Assembly (NCBI GenBank): GCA_045576675.1
Contig: JAZNGX010000145.1
Span: 1-26,405 of the forward strand
Direction: 5' to 3'
Source of the DNA: JAZNGX01 sp045576675
GTDB lineage: Bacteria > Bacillota > Clostridia > Monoglobales > Firm-18
Length of the DNA stretch: 26,405 nucleotides
In this document: piece after piece, positions 7,395-16,181 of the stretch
Layout of the letters: each line of letters begins with the position of its first letter
Position numbering within the stretch: position 1 is the stretch's first letter
The notes under the pieces: generated by a model
Seen by the model: only the letters and a program-made list of their open reading frames with translations
What the model was told of the DNA's origin: nothing
The model's database searches: none
Position numbers and translations under genes: made by a program

Positions 7395-7892
7395 TTATTC
7401 TTGCCATACACTTGATACAGTACCATACACTGTTGAATATTTACTCTTGATTGTATAACCAGAGCCGGCATTTACAGCTCGCATTAAAGTGGTATAGTAT
7501 CCACGTTCATTAATTTTTCCATCAATTTTAAAAGTCAATTTCAAGTCATAGTTTCCCGGTACATCAGCATCAACTGCAGTACCATCTGCTTTTTCTACCA
7601 TAAGCATACCTTGTGATGCATCAACCTCAACAAGTTCACCCATATCATCTTCTGTTTTTTCGCAAGAATAGAAATGAAGTCCCTTACTTTTCATAACAGC
7701 ATCATAAGTTTGGCGTCTGATGTTATTAATCTCTATAGTATAGTAAAACTCATCGCTGCTAACGACAGCTTTGCCTTTATTGTCTGAGAAGCGAATATAG
7801 ATACCCAAAGCAACAACAATAGCAATAACGATAACAAAAATATCAACAATACTGATTTTTCCAAACAATCTGCCGTTCTTATCAATTATCAT
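7395..7892 (-). CDS. DUF4330 domain protein (second of a tandem pair)
   Basis: A 165-residue protein recognised as DUF4330 by its start MIIDKNGRLFGKISIVDIFV, followed by one membrane segment (about 14-33) and an extracytoplasmic domain of about 130 residues. Function is unknown; family members are often found beside polysaccharide genes, and this one is downstream of a GT4 enzyme, a Wzy-like protein and MurJ. The topology (short cytosolic N-terminus, single anchor, outer domain) suggests an accessory part of a membrane assembly. The start ATG at 7892 follows GGAGGG and overlaps the end of the preceding paralogue by 11 bases. Confidence 0.82.
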   Translation of the reverse strand: MIIDKNGRLFGKISIVDIFVIVIAIVVALGIYIRFSDNKGKAVVSSDEFYYTIEINNIRRQTYDAVMKSKGLHFYSCEKTEDDMGELVEVDASQGMLMVEKADGTAVDADVPGNYDLKLTFKIDGKINERGYYTTLMRAVNAGSGYTIKSKYSTVYGTVSSVWQE

Positions 7893-8382
7893 TTAATCCG
7901 CCCTCCAATTTATCAACATTTAGTATAATGCCATCAGGCGAAGCTATCCCTCCGCCGCTAAACGGCATTTTTACGCCAACTCTGACCTCTTCTGTTTCAC
8001 CTACAAAAAACTTTTCATTCTCATATATATCAGTCTTTATAGTTACCATAGCCTGATATTCGTTTGGAATAACATCCCAGAATGCGTAACCGTTAACAAG
8101 ATCTTTTGCAACGCGTTTGCAAGGTTCAATTGTAACATTGGTAATAACGCCTGTGTCAGAATTCTTTGTTCCATATACAACCTCGTTTCCAATTGCATTT
8201 TTAAAAGATTCTGCAGCAACTTCAGATAAATTTTTCACCTCAACAGTAAACTCAACCGTTACTGGTACACCTTTATTAACTGTTGTTTTATTGATTTTAG
8301 TAAATAAAAATCCACCTACACACAAAACAGCAATTACAATAAAAATGATTATAAAATCAAGTATATTCATTTTAAGTTTCAT
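7882..8382 (-). CDS. DUF4330 domain protein (first of a tandem pair)
   Basis: A 166-residue protein with the same plan as its neighbour: a very short N-terminus (MKLKMNILDF), one membrane segment (about 8-28), and an outer domain rich in beta-type sequence (VTVEFTVEVKNLSEVAAESF). It lacks the KNGRLFGKI lead-in of the other copy, so it is the more diverged. It contains a single Cys. Function is unknown. Its ATG shares one base with the stop of the GT4 gene (TAATG), and it overlaps the next gene by 11 bases, so the three proteins are probably made together. Confidence 0.75.
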   Translation of the reverse strand: MKLKMNILDFIIIFIVIAVLCVGGFLFTKINKTTVNKGVPVTVEFTVEVKNLSEVAAESFKNAIGNEVVYGTKNSDTGVITNVTIEPCKRVAKDLVNGYAFWDVIPNEYQAMVTIKTDIYENEKFFVGETEEVRVGVKMPFSGGGIASPDGIILNVDKLEGGLNDN

Positions 8383-9506
8383 TATTTTCCCCGCCTTCCC
8401 ATTAATTCAAGATAATAATTTTCCATATTTTCTGTCATAATTCGTGATGTAAACTTAGTATCAAAAATCTTTTTGCAGCATTTTGAAATCTCATCATATA
8501 AGTTTTTATTTTCAATCAACTTAATAATCTCATCAGCGATTGCCTGACCACTTTTTTGTGGTACAATATATCCGTTTACCTCACTGGTTATCAGCTCAGG
8601 ATTACCACCAAAATCGCTGACAACAGCAGGGATGCCGAGGCACATTCCCTCTAACAGTGACAAGCTTGCCGCCTCGGTTCCGTATGATGCGTTAACCTGA
8701 ATATCAGTTATGTTTTCAAGCTCATATACCTTATCCATAAATCCTGTGAATATAACTGTATCATCCAAAAGCTTTGATTTGGCATATTCTTTAAGAGCAT
8801 CTTCTTCCTCGCCTGTTCCAGCTATTACAAATACTGCTTTAATACCTGCGAGCTTTGCTGCCTCTGCTGCATCAATTAAATACTTATGTCCTTTTACTGC
8901 AGTGAGTCTGGCAATAATAGAAACTACGGCATATCCTTCAGGAATACCAAGCTTGTTGCGAACCGCTGATTTTTCCTCATCACTAAGTATGGGTGGATTG
9001 TCAATTCCGTTATATATTACTTTAACCTTTTCTGGTTTAATACCAATTTCTATAACATTTTGTTTTGCTGCATCAGCAACCGCTATAATACCTGTTGAAA
9101 GGAAATTATCCATAAACCTTTGAATAATACGAGCTAGTGGATTTGTAACTTTTTTACTTTGCGGAAAAACACTGTGTCTTGTATAAACTATAGTTTTAAC
9201 TCCACAAAGTCTTGCAGCTATTCTACCTGATAAGCTTGCGTGCGTGTGAACAAGGTCAGGTTTAATCTCTTTAAACAGCCTTCTTAATTCTTTGGTACAT
9301 TCCTTACTGTATGAGGTTTCTGCCATCCCTTCTATTTCATAATACTTAAAACCAAGATTATTAATTTCTGGTATTAACAAGCTATCCTTAGGAACAGCTA
9401 CAGAAACATCAAATCTTTGTGTATCACAATTTCTTAAATATGTCAGCAAATATCTTCCTGCACCACCAACATTCGAATCACTGATTACATGAACTGTCTT
9501 TATCAA
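8382..9506 (-). CDS. Glycosyltransferase family 4 (GT-B fold)
   Basis: A 374-residue cytosolic or membrane-associated sugar transferase. It has the GT4 N-terminal domain with the Gly-rich GGAGRYLL (14-21) and DLVHTHASLSGRIAARL, the linker VIYNGID (163-169), and the C-terminal nucleotide-sugar domain with VSIIARLTAVKGHKYLIDA, VIAGTGEEE and the EX7E motif Glu278/Glu286 (EAASLSLLEG), then GIPAVVSDFGGNPELI. The family keeps the anomeric configuration of the donor; donor and acceptor cannot be told. The start is a TTG at 9506, six bases after GGGAGGG, and lies 29 bases inside the upstream gene. Beside a Wzy-like protein and MurJ it probably builds a surface polysaccharide or glycolipid. Confidence 0.92.
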   Translation of the reverse strand: MIKTVHVISDSNVGGAGRYLLTYLRNCDTQRFDVSVAVPKDSLLIPEINNLGFKYYEIEGMAETSYSKECTKELRRLFKEIKPDLVHTHASLSGRIAARLCGVKTIVYTRHSVFPQSKKVTNPLARIIQRFMDNFLSTGIIAVADAAKQNVIEIGIKPEKVKVIYNGIDNPPILSDEEKSAVRNKLGIPEGYAVVSIIARLTAVKGHKYLIDAAEAAKLAGIKAVFVIAGTGEEEDALKEYAKSKLLDDTVIFTGFMDKVYELENITDIQVNASYGTEAASLSLLEGMCLGIPAVVSDFGGNPELITSEVNGYIVPQKSGQAIADEIIKLIENKNLYDEISKCCKKIFDTKFTSRIMTENMENYYLELMGRRGK

Positions 9507-10920
9507 TCAAAACCCTCCCGCATGCTATACCTATTCCAATAAATATCCAGAATATCAAGAATACTCTGTAGTTATACCAAACATAATCAAACATTCCCTG
9601 AAGTAAAAATCCAAGAAGCCCTGCAATAACAGATGCACAGATTATGCCATACATCCCTTTTTTGTCACTGATATAACCTAAATAAATTTTCTTTAAAGTT
9701 ATAAATATAAATAGCACAAATATTAAAAGACCTGCAATACCTGTTTCACATATTATCTGCAAATACAAGTTGTGTGCGTGTGGTGCTATAATGTTGCTGT
9801 ATGAATAAAATGGATACACTTGGTTGTACGCATCACTGCCAAGTCCAATACCATACAACCAGAAGTCTTTTAGCATATTAATTGTTCCAAGCCATATATA
9901 CATTCTGTATGATGATGATGAATCGGATAAATTACCAATACTTGTAAACCTTGTTATAATACTTTCAGGTAACACAAAAGGTAGCACAAATAAAGCAGCA
10001 ATACCTAAAAGTATAAATCTTTTATCAACCAAAACAATAAAAACTGCAGCAGCAAGAATTAAACCAAGCCAACAACCGCGTGACTGTGTAAATATCATAC
10101 ATAGAGCTGATACACAAAATACTCCACCAAAATACAATTTTGATAAAAGCTTTTTACTGCTCCACATCATTCCTGCACAAAGCGGCAGAACCAATAACAG
10201 ATATTCGCCAAGAACATTAGGATTTTCTAATGTAGAATATACTCTTACAGTTATGTCTTCAAACATCTCATCATCAAGCCACGCGTGACCTAAATTATCG
10301 CCGAAAAACTGCTGATAGATACCATAAAGAGATACCAACAACCCTGCTGTGACAAATACAGTAATTGCAGTACTGATTTTATCTTTAGTATTAAGCGCAC
10401 GGATTGTCAGAAACACAAATGCGATAAAAGGCAAATAAACCATATATATCTTAAGGCTTGCCTTTGGAGCAAGCGATGTTATTGCACAGATACCAAATAC
10501 AAGTAAAAGCATACATAACATAAAAGCAAAAGAATCAACCTTGATGCTTTCATTGCAAACAAAAATCCTATAAATAAGATAAGATATAAAAGCAATACCA
10601 ACCAAAGCCAGGCACGCAAATGTCGGAACAAACGGTGCTAAAAATATAGTTAAATAAACAAACCATTCAAAATGTGATATAAGCTTAATCAAAAGACTTT
10701 CATCACCAAGCTTTTTCAATTTACTGGGGATTTTTATACTGCTAAAAAAATCCATAGGAATTTGAAAAATTTTGTAAGCCTTACTTGAATATGTTTTAAT
10801 ATCCTCAAGGTTTCTGGTACAGCATATTCCAAACAAACCATTTTCCCATTTGTTATTAAACCACAAACAAACAGAAAGAATAAACTTGTATATATAGCTG
10901 TTTTTAATTATATTAATCAT
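9478..10920 (-). CDS. O-antigen ligase / Wzy-type polysaccharide polymerase family membrane protein
   Basis: A 480-residue integral membrane protein of the Wzy_C/O-antigen ligase superfamily with about 10-12 membrane segments. Key signs are the long outer loop near the C-terminus with GIGLGSDAYNQVYP and HAHNLYLQIICETGIAGLL, whose His and following residues are typical of the catalytic region, and TQSRGCWLGLILA. In a Gram-positive cell such proteins polymerise or attach surface glycans to lipid-linked carriers. The first 60 or so residues are an extra hydrophilic segment before the membrane domain. A GTG at 10944 extends the frame but has no ribosome binding site; the ATG at 10920 follows GGGAG at a rather long 13-base spacing. 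It overlaps the next gene by 29 bases and follows murJ by 10. Confidence 0.88.
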   Translation of the reverse strand: MINIIKNSYIYKFILSVCLWFNNKWENGLFGICCTRNLEDIKTYSSKAYKIFQIPMDFFSSIKIPSKLKKLGDESLLIKLISHFEWFVYLTIFLAPFVPTFACLALVGIAFISYLIYRIFVCNESIKVDSFAFMLCMLLLVFGICAITSLAPKASLKIYMVYLPFIAFVFLTIRALNTKDKISTAITVFVTAGLLVSLYGIYQQFFGDNLGHAWLDDEMFEDITVRVYSTLENPNVLGEYLLLVLPLCAGMMWSSKKLLSKLYFGGVFCVSALCMIFTQSRGCWLGLILAAAVFIVLVDKRFILLGIAALFVLPFVLPESIITRFTSIGNLSDSSSSYRMYIWLGTINMLKDFWLYGIGLGSDAYNQVYPFYSYSNIIAPHAHNLYLQIICETGIAGLLIFVLFIFITLKKIYLGYISDKKGMYGIICASVIAGLLGFLLQGMFDYVWYNYRVFLIFWIFIGIGIACGRVLIDKDSSCNQ

Positions 10921-10930
10921 CAGAAGAATT

Positions 10931-12445
10931 TCACTCCCTGCCACGTTTTAGTACTGCATAAAGCTCTTCATTTTTAAATAAAAACTGTGTTATAACATAA
11001 ACAACTGCACAAACGATTACAGTTGATGCTATACAGATAATAACTCCAAACTTTAACGTAAACCCTCGTATTAACACACCAAATAAATACATTATCAAAG
11101 CACCGAAAAGAGGTTTTAAAACCGATATTAAAAGCTTAAAATCAAAAAAGCCTTTAAACTGCCTGCTTACGAAAATGCATAAAATAGCAGTTACAACTAT
11201 AAGCCCTATTGATGAGCTTAAAGCAAGTCCACCAATGCCTATGGCTCTTAAAACAAATGAAAAAATTACTGTTACAACAATACCACAAAGCGATGCTGTC
11301 ATCGGCACATAGGCTTTTTTTAAAGCAAAAAAGCATTTGTTAATTATTTCGTTCACACCATAGCTTATCATACCAATTGCATAAAAAAACAATGCTGTGG
11401 AACATAGCTCTATAGATAATTCGTCAAACTGACCTCTGCCATAAATTAATGTTATAATTTCAGTTGATAACAACATCATTCCGGCAAAAATCGGCGAAAT
11501 TATCAAAACTATTGACTTAATCGAAGTTTTCATTATATTGGAAAATGCTTTTGAATCTCCATTAACATTTAATCTTGAAACAGAAGGAAAAATGTAATTG
11601 GTTATTGCAAAAGCAAACACACCAACAATAATTATATAAAATCTGTTGGCATAATCCAGTGCGGACGATGCACTGCCATTATTTAAAAATGAGGCAAAAT
11701 ATTTGTTTACAAGCACAGTAACAGGTTGTACCCATGAGCCAATCAGTATTGGCACGGAAAGGCGAACAACCTCTTTAATACCGTCATTTTTTATATTTAG
11801 TACAAAACGGTATTTATATCCTTTTTTAATCAAGGAAGGTATTTGTATAAAAAACTGCAAGCTCCAACCCAACAGCATAGCCACAGCTAAGCCAAAAACG
11901 CCAAATTTTGAGTTAAATAAAAACAAATAACCAATAACAACAACATTAGATACAAGACTTATTATTGCGGGAATATTAAATTCATCAAAAGACTGCAATA
12001 TTCCGACAACACAAAAAGCAAGACCAGTAAACATTGTTGTAGGCAAAAGAATAATCAAAAGTTTTTGCGTTAATGCTTTTGCTTCTGCACTTATACCTGC
12101 AGCAATTACATTAACAAGCACATCAGAAAACAACGCTCCTATAACAGAAAAGGCAAGCGTAATTATAAAAATCAAATTGATAAAGCTGTTTGAAAACTCA
12201 AAAGCTTTTTCTCTTTCACCTTTTTGCAAATAGCCGTTAAATACAGGTATAAAGCTTGATAAAATAGCTGCACCAAGTGTAAGGTCAAAAAACAGGACAG
12301 GTATTGAGCTTGCACTTAGAAATGCAGTAGCCTCAATACTTGTTCCGTAATAATTTGCAATAAAAACATCACGCAAAAGTCCAAGAACCTTTGATAGCAT
12401 AGTTGCAACAACTATAAAACTGACTGTTTTTATGGCCTTATTCAT
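10931..12445 (-). CDS. murJ: Lipid II flippase MurJ (MviN family)
   Basis: A 504-residue protein with about 14 membrane segments, normal for MurJ of the MOP exporter superfamily, which moves lipid II across the membrane. It opens with MNKAIKTVSFIVVATMLSKV, followed by GLLRDVFIANYYGTS, a family hallmark; the basic residues in GLLRD and the downstream YANRFYIIIVGVFAFAI region match the central cavity and TM7-8 area. Gram-positive MurJ paralogues can also export other lipid-linked glycans, and its place beside Wzy-like and GT4 genes leaves that possible. Start: ATG at 12445 after AAAGGA, just two bases from the ireB stop; ireB and murJ are coupled. Confidence 0.94.
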   Translation of the reverse strand: MNKAIKTVSFIVVATMLSKVLGLLRDVFIANYYGTSIEATAFLSASSIPVLFFDLTLGAAILSSFIPVFNGYLQKGEREKAFEFSNSFINLIFIITLAFSVIGALFSDVLVNVIAAGISAEAKALTQKLLIILLPTTMFTGLAFCVVGILQSFDEFNIPAIISLVSNVVVIGYLFLFNSKFGVFGLAVAMLLGWSLQFFIQIPSLIKKGYKYRFVLNIKNDGIKEVVRLSVPILIGSWVQPVTVLVNKYFASFLNNGSASSALDYANRFYIIIVGVFAFAITNYIFPSVSRLNVNGDSKAFSNIMKTSIKSIVLIISPIFAGMMLLSTEIITLIYGRGQFDELSIELCSTALFFYAIGMISYGVNEIINKCFFALKKAYVPMTASLCGIVVTVIFSFVLRAIGIGGLALSSSIGLIVVTAILCIFVSRQFKGFFDFKLLISVLKPLFGALIMYLFGVLIRGFTLKFGVIICIASTVIVCAVVYVITQFLFKNEELYAVLKRGRE

Positions 12446-12446
12446 T

Positions 12447-12692
12447 TTATTTATCCTTTAAATATTCCTTTAAAATTTCTTCAAGCAATTCATCACGTTC
12501 AAGCTTACGAATAATAGAACGTGCATTATTATGGCTTGTAATATATGTCGGGTCGCCTGACAAAATATAACCAACAATCTGGTTTATCGGATTATAACCT
12601 TTCTCTTTAAGTGCATTATAAACAGTTAGTATAATATCCTGTGCATAGTTATTGCTCATATCCTGAAATTTGAATTTTGTTGTTTCGTCCAT
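12447..12692 (-). CDS. ireB: IreB-family regulatory phosphoprotein
   Basis: An 81-residue cytosolic protein of the UPF0297/YrzL family. The core NALKEKGYNPINQIVGYILSG is highly conserved, followed by DPTYITSHNNARSIIRKLERDE. In Enterococcus faecalis IreB is phosphorylated on N-terminal threonines by the PASTA kinase IreK and restrains cephalosporin resistance; here Thr4 and Thr5 are the equivalent sites. The gene usually sits between alaS and ruvX; here it lies between pheT and murJ, with no ruvX or DUF1292 gene nearby. Start: ATG at 12692 after AAGGAGG, 23 bases after pheT. Confidence 0.95.
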   Translation of the reverse strand: MDETTKFKFQDMSNNYAQDIILTVYNALKEKGYNPINQIVGYILSGDPTYITSHNNARSIIRKLERDELLEEILKEYLKDK

Positions 12693-12715
12693 TTCTGCCT
12701 CCTTGGAATAATTTT

Positions 12716-15067
12716 TTACATTTCACGAAGCTTTGCTCCGTAATTATCAGCAAGACGTTTTAAAATATCGTCCATAACCGCGTTAACATCTTCATCGGTA
12801 AGTGTTTTATCCATTGAACGGAACACAATTGAATATGCAACACTTTTTTTATTTTCACCAAGTGCATCACTTCTGTAAATATCAAACAGCTTTGATGACT
12901 CAATAATATTTGTCTTTGTCTTTCTGATTACGTCTTCGATGTTTCTTACAGTAACATCTTCATCAACAATTAATGCTATATCACGTGTCACTGCAGGATA
13001 TTTTGGTAAATGCTTGTATGTTTTATCCATCTTCTTATTTAACATCAAAGCATCAAAATCAATTACCACCATATAAACAGGGCAACCAATTTCAAAGTTT
13101 TTAAGAACTGTAGGATGAACTCGACCAACAGTTGCACATTTTTGACGTCTTAACATAATGCTTGCAGTCTGTCCAGGGTGGAAAATTGGATTTTCTGTTT
13201 CACGATCGATTTCATAATAGCTAATACCCAATACGTTAAACAGCTTTTCAAGCACACCTTTTGCAGAATAATAATCAACATTTTTACCATACATTGCCAC
13301 AACAAGCTCCTGCTTTTCGTTTGCAAGCTCGTTGCCTTCTTCTTTTAAATATTTTTTACCAAGCTCAAATAAAAACGCTTCTTCATTTCTGTAGTTGTAA
13401 TTAACAGAAACAGTTTCAAGCATAGAGCCAATAACGGTTGTTCTCATAATGCTCTGGTCTTCACCAAGCGGATTAGAAATCTTAATATATGAATCAGGTT
13501 TAATATTTAGTTTTTCATACACCTTCGGTGAGTTAAATGACCATGTCATACACTCATAAAAACCAATTGAATTCAGAGTATTTTTAATTAAATCTTCAGT
13601 TTTTTGTTTATCGTTCTTTTCGCCAACAAGAGCTTCACCTTTTATAAGTGTTGAAGGAATGTTGTTATAACCGTAAATTCTTGCAATTTCTTCGGCTATA
13701 TCGGCTTCTCCTTCGATATCAGCTCTGAATGTTGGGATTATAAGATTATCGCCGTCAAGCTTGATTTCAAGGTTTTTAAGTGAATCAAGCATTTGCTCTT
13801 TTGTAAGTTCAGTGCCTAGGAAAGAATTAATCTTTTCAGGTCTGAATTTAATTACATTATTTTCAGGTAATGAATCATAAACATCAATTACACCTGATAC
13901 TACTTCACCTGCACCAAGCATTGTAACAAGTTCGCAGGCTCTGTTAATTGCATCTAATGTATTGTGAGGATCAAGACCTTTTTCGAAACGAGCAGATGCT
14001 TCTGTTCTTAGTCCAAGCTTTTTAGCTGTTCTTCTTACAGAACTGCCGTTAAAGGTTGCACTTTCAAATATAATATCTGTTGTGTCGTTCTCGATTTCAC
14101 TGTTCAAGCCACCCATTACACCTGCTATGCCAACTGCTTTTTCAGCATCTGCAATAACAAGCATATCATTATCAAGAACGCGTTCGATTTCATCAAGTGT
14201 TGTAAGCTTTTCACTGTCTTTAGCTCGACGTACTACAATTTTGTTGCCGCCAATTGTTCTCATATCAAAAGCATGCATCGGCTGGCCATATTCAAGCATA
14301 ACATAGTTTGTTATATCAACAATATTGTTAATAGAACGAACACCTGCATTTTCAAGGCGACGTGCAAGCCAGTCGGGCGATGGACCGATTTTAACATTCT
14401 TAACAGCTCTTGCAGTATATCTTAAACATAAATCAGTATCCTCTACCTCTATTTTAACAAGCTCATTAATGTCTCCGCCAATCTCTTTTACTTCGGGCTT
14501 TTTAACATTTAATGGCTTGTCATAAGTAGCTGAAACCTCACGAGCAAGACCAATAACACTCAAGCAGTCAGGTCTGTTAGATGTTATTTCAAATTCTGCT
14601 ATACATTCATTAATACCAAGAACATCTCTGATATCCTGACCTAAAGGAAGAGTTTCATCAAGAATCAATATACCTTCCGCAGGTTTTGTTGCAATACCAA
14701 GCTCCTCATCAGAACACATCATTCCACAGCTTTCAACGCCACGAAGCTTGCCTTTTTTTATTTTACCACCAGGAAGCGTTGAACCATCCTTTGCAACAGG
14801 GATAACAGCCCCTTCAAAAACGTTTTGTGCACCTGTTACAATCTGAACAACCTCGTCTCCCAAATCAACCTGACAAACAACAAGCTTATCAGCATCCGGA
14901 TGTCTTTCTATTTTAAGTATTTTACCTGTAACAACATTAATTATATCTTCACCCTGCTGCTCTATACCTTCCACCATAGTTCCGCTTATAGTAATATCCT
15001 CAGCAAACTGCTTTGGAGTAACATCTATGTCAACGTAATCACGCAACCAACTTAACTGTACTTTCAT
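12716..15067 (-). CDS. pheT: Phenylalanyl-tRNA synthetase beta subunit
   Basis: Forms the (alpha-beta)2 enzyme with PheS that charges tRNA-Phe. At 783 residues it is full length. Domains in order: N-terminal MKVQLSWLRDYVD, the EMAP/OB-type tRNA-binding domain (about 40-150), B3/4 editing domain (about 210-380, with NRPDCLSVIGLAREV before it), B5 domain (about 405-475), the catalytic-like core with RTEASARFEKGLD just before B5, and the C-terminal ferredoxin-fold anticodon-binding domain (about 690-783, KYPAVTRDIALIVDEDV). Start: ATG at 15067 after GGAGG, 16 bases from the pheS stop. No frameshift or loss is visible. Confidence 0.98.
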   Translation of the reverse strand: MKVQLSWLRDYVDIDVTPKQFAEDITISGTMVEGIEQQGEDIINVVTGKILKIERHPDADKLVVCQVDLGDEVVQIVTGAQNVFEGAVIPVAKDGSTLPGGKIKKGKLRGVESCGMMCSDEELGIATKPAEGILILDETLPLGQDIRDVLGINECIAEFEITSNRPDCLSVIGLAREVSATYDKPLNVKKPEVKEIGGDINELVKIEVEDTDLCLRYTARAVKNVKIGPSPDWLARRLENAGVRSINNIVDITNYVMLEYGQPMHAFDMRTIGGNKIVVRRAKDSEKLTTLDEIERVLDNDMLVIADAEKAVGIAGVMGGLNSEIENDTTDIIFESATFNGSSVRRTAKKLGLRTEASARFEKGLDPHNTLDAINRACELVTMLGAGEVVSGVIDVYDSLPENNVIKFRPEKINSFLGTELTKEQMLDSLKNLEIKLDGDNLIIPTFRADIEGEADIAEEIARIYGYNNIPSTLIKGEALVGEKNDKQKTEDLIKNTLNSIGFYECMTWSFNSPKVYEKLNIKPDSYIKISNPLGEDQSIMRTTVIGSMLETVSVNYNYRNEEAFLFELGKKYLKEEGNELANEKQELVVAMYGKNVDYYSAKGVLEKLFNVLGISYYEIDRETENPIFHPGQTASIMLRRQKCATVGRVHPTVLKNFEIGCPVYMVVIDFDALMLNKKMDKTYKHLPKYPAVTRDIALIVDEDVTVRNIEDVIRKTKTNIIESSKLFDIYRSDALGENKKSVAYSIVFRSMDKTLTDEDVNAVMDDILKRLADNYGAKLREM

Positions 15068-15083
15068 TTTACCTTACCTCCAA

Positions 15084-16103
15084 TCAGAACTGTTTTAAGA
15101 ATCTTAAATCATTTTCATAGAACAAACGTAAATCATCAATGTCATATTGACGCATTGCAATTCGTTCAAGACCGATACCAAATGCAAAACCACTGTATTC
15201 TTCAGGATCAATATTACAAGTTCTTAAAACCTTTGGATGAACCATTCCACCACCAAGGATTTCAACCCATCCTTCACCTTTGCACACACGACAACCCTTA
15301 CCATTACAAGACGGGCAGGAAATATCCATTTCGCAGCTTGGTTCAGTAAACGGGAAATGATGCGGTCTGAATCTTGCTTTTATGTCATCACCGTAAAGCT
15401 TTTTACAAAATACTTCAAGTGTGCCTTTAAGGTCAGCCATAGTAACACCTTTATCAACAACAAGACCTTCGATCTGATGGAAAACTGCTGAATGAGTTGC
15501 ATCAACCTTGTCATTTCTGAAAACCCTTCCCGGTGCAATCATTCTGATTGGCGGTCTTTGTTTTTCCATTGTTCTTATCTGAACAGGTGATGTTTGTGTT
15601 CTTAGCAACACATTTTCAGTAATATAAAATGTATCCTGAGTATCACGAGCAGGATGGTCTTTTGGTAAGTTAAGTGCTTCAAAATTATAGTAGTCAAGCT
15701 CAACCTCAGGCCCCTCTACTATCTGGAAGCCCATACCAATAAATATATCTTTAAGTTTGTCCAAAACCAAAGTCAACGGATGAGGTCTGCCTGTTACAAA
15801 GTCTGTTCCGGGCATTGTTACATCGATTTTTTCAGACTCAAGCTTCATTTCAAGTTCTTTTTTACGGATATCAGCCTGTAGAGCAGAAATCTCACTTTCA
15901 AGATAGTTTCTTACTTCGTTAGCAAGCTGACCAATAACGGGGCGTTCTTCTGCTGAAAGCTTACCCATCCCTTTAAGCACATCTGTAAGAAGTCCCTTTT
16001 TACCAAGATAACGAACTCTGAAAGCCTCGATTTGTTCAGTAGTTGTTATGCTGCCAAGCTCTGCGGCAGCTGTTGTTTTAATGTTTTGCAACTGTTCTTT
16101 CAT
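15084..16103 (-). CDS. pheS: Phenylalanyl-tRNA synthetase alpha subunit
   Basis: Catalytic subunit of the class II synthetase. The 339-residue protein has an N-terminal coiled-coil (about 1-95) that contacts tRNA, then the catalytic core: the motif 1-2 region (GFQIVEGPEVELDYYNFEAL; LLRTQTSPVQIRTM; RVFRNDKVDATHSAVFHQIEG), the insertion with CPSCNGKGCRVC seen in Bacillota PheS, and motif 3 GFAFGIGLERIAM. First gene of a nine-gene unit. It has its own good promoter; the leader is under 40 bases, so a T-box riboswitch, common for pheST in Bacillota, is not present. Confidence 0.98.
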   Translation of the reverse strand: MKEQLQNIKTTAAAELGSITTTEQIEAFRVRYLGKKGLLTDVLKGMGKLSAEERPVIGQLANEVRNYLESEISALQADIRKKELEMKLESEKIDVTMPGTDFVTGRPHPLTLVLDKLKDIFIGMGFQIVEGPEVELDYYNFEALNLPKDHPARDTQDTFYITENVLLRTQTSPVQIRTMEKQRPPIRMIAPGRVFRNDKVDATHSAVFHQIEGLVVDKGVTMADLKGTLEVFCKKLYGDDIKARFRPHHFPFTEPSCEMDISCPSCNGKGCRVCKGEGWVEILGGGMVHPKVLRTCNIDPEEYSGFAFGIGLERIAMRQYDIDDLRLFYENDLRFLKQF

Positions 16104-16147
16104 CTATTTTCATTCCTTTCAAGGTGTCAAAAAATAACATTCTAATA

Positions 16148-16176
16148 ATTATACCATATTTTTTAAATTAAAACAA
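16148..16176 (-). promoter_or_regulatory. Strong sigma-A promoter for the pheS operon
   Basis: On the minus strand: -35 TTGTTT (16171-16176), 17-base spacer, perfect -10 TATAAT (16148-16153) with an upstream TG (TGGTATAAT), about 45 bases from the pheS ATG. The -35 lies six bases beyond the rodA stop and inside an 8-bp AT-rich inverted repeat (16167-16174 with 16179-16186). The predicted start site is near 16141. Confidence 0.75.
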
Positions 16177-16181
16177 GTGTT

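Noticed and set aside
8710..9123. 137-codon plus-strand open frame inside the GT4 gene
   Set aside because: Antisense shadow of a clear GT4 gene; no ribosome binding site and Ser/Ala-rich composition typical of reverse-strand reading.
9824..10288. 154-codon plus-strand open frame inside the Wzy-like gene
   Set aside because: Antisense shadow of a conserved membrane protein, with no start signal and no recognisable content.
16104..16140. Possible leaderless Phe-containing leader peptide (about 20 codons, ATG at 16140) before pheS
   Set aside because: It has just two Phe codons, no ribosome binding site, no attenuator hairpin, and overlaps the pheS start; probably chance.
16104..16181. T-box riboswitch before pheS
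   Set aside because: The gap is only 78 bases and most of it is promoter; there is no room for the T-box stems or the conserved T-box sequence.
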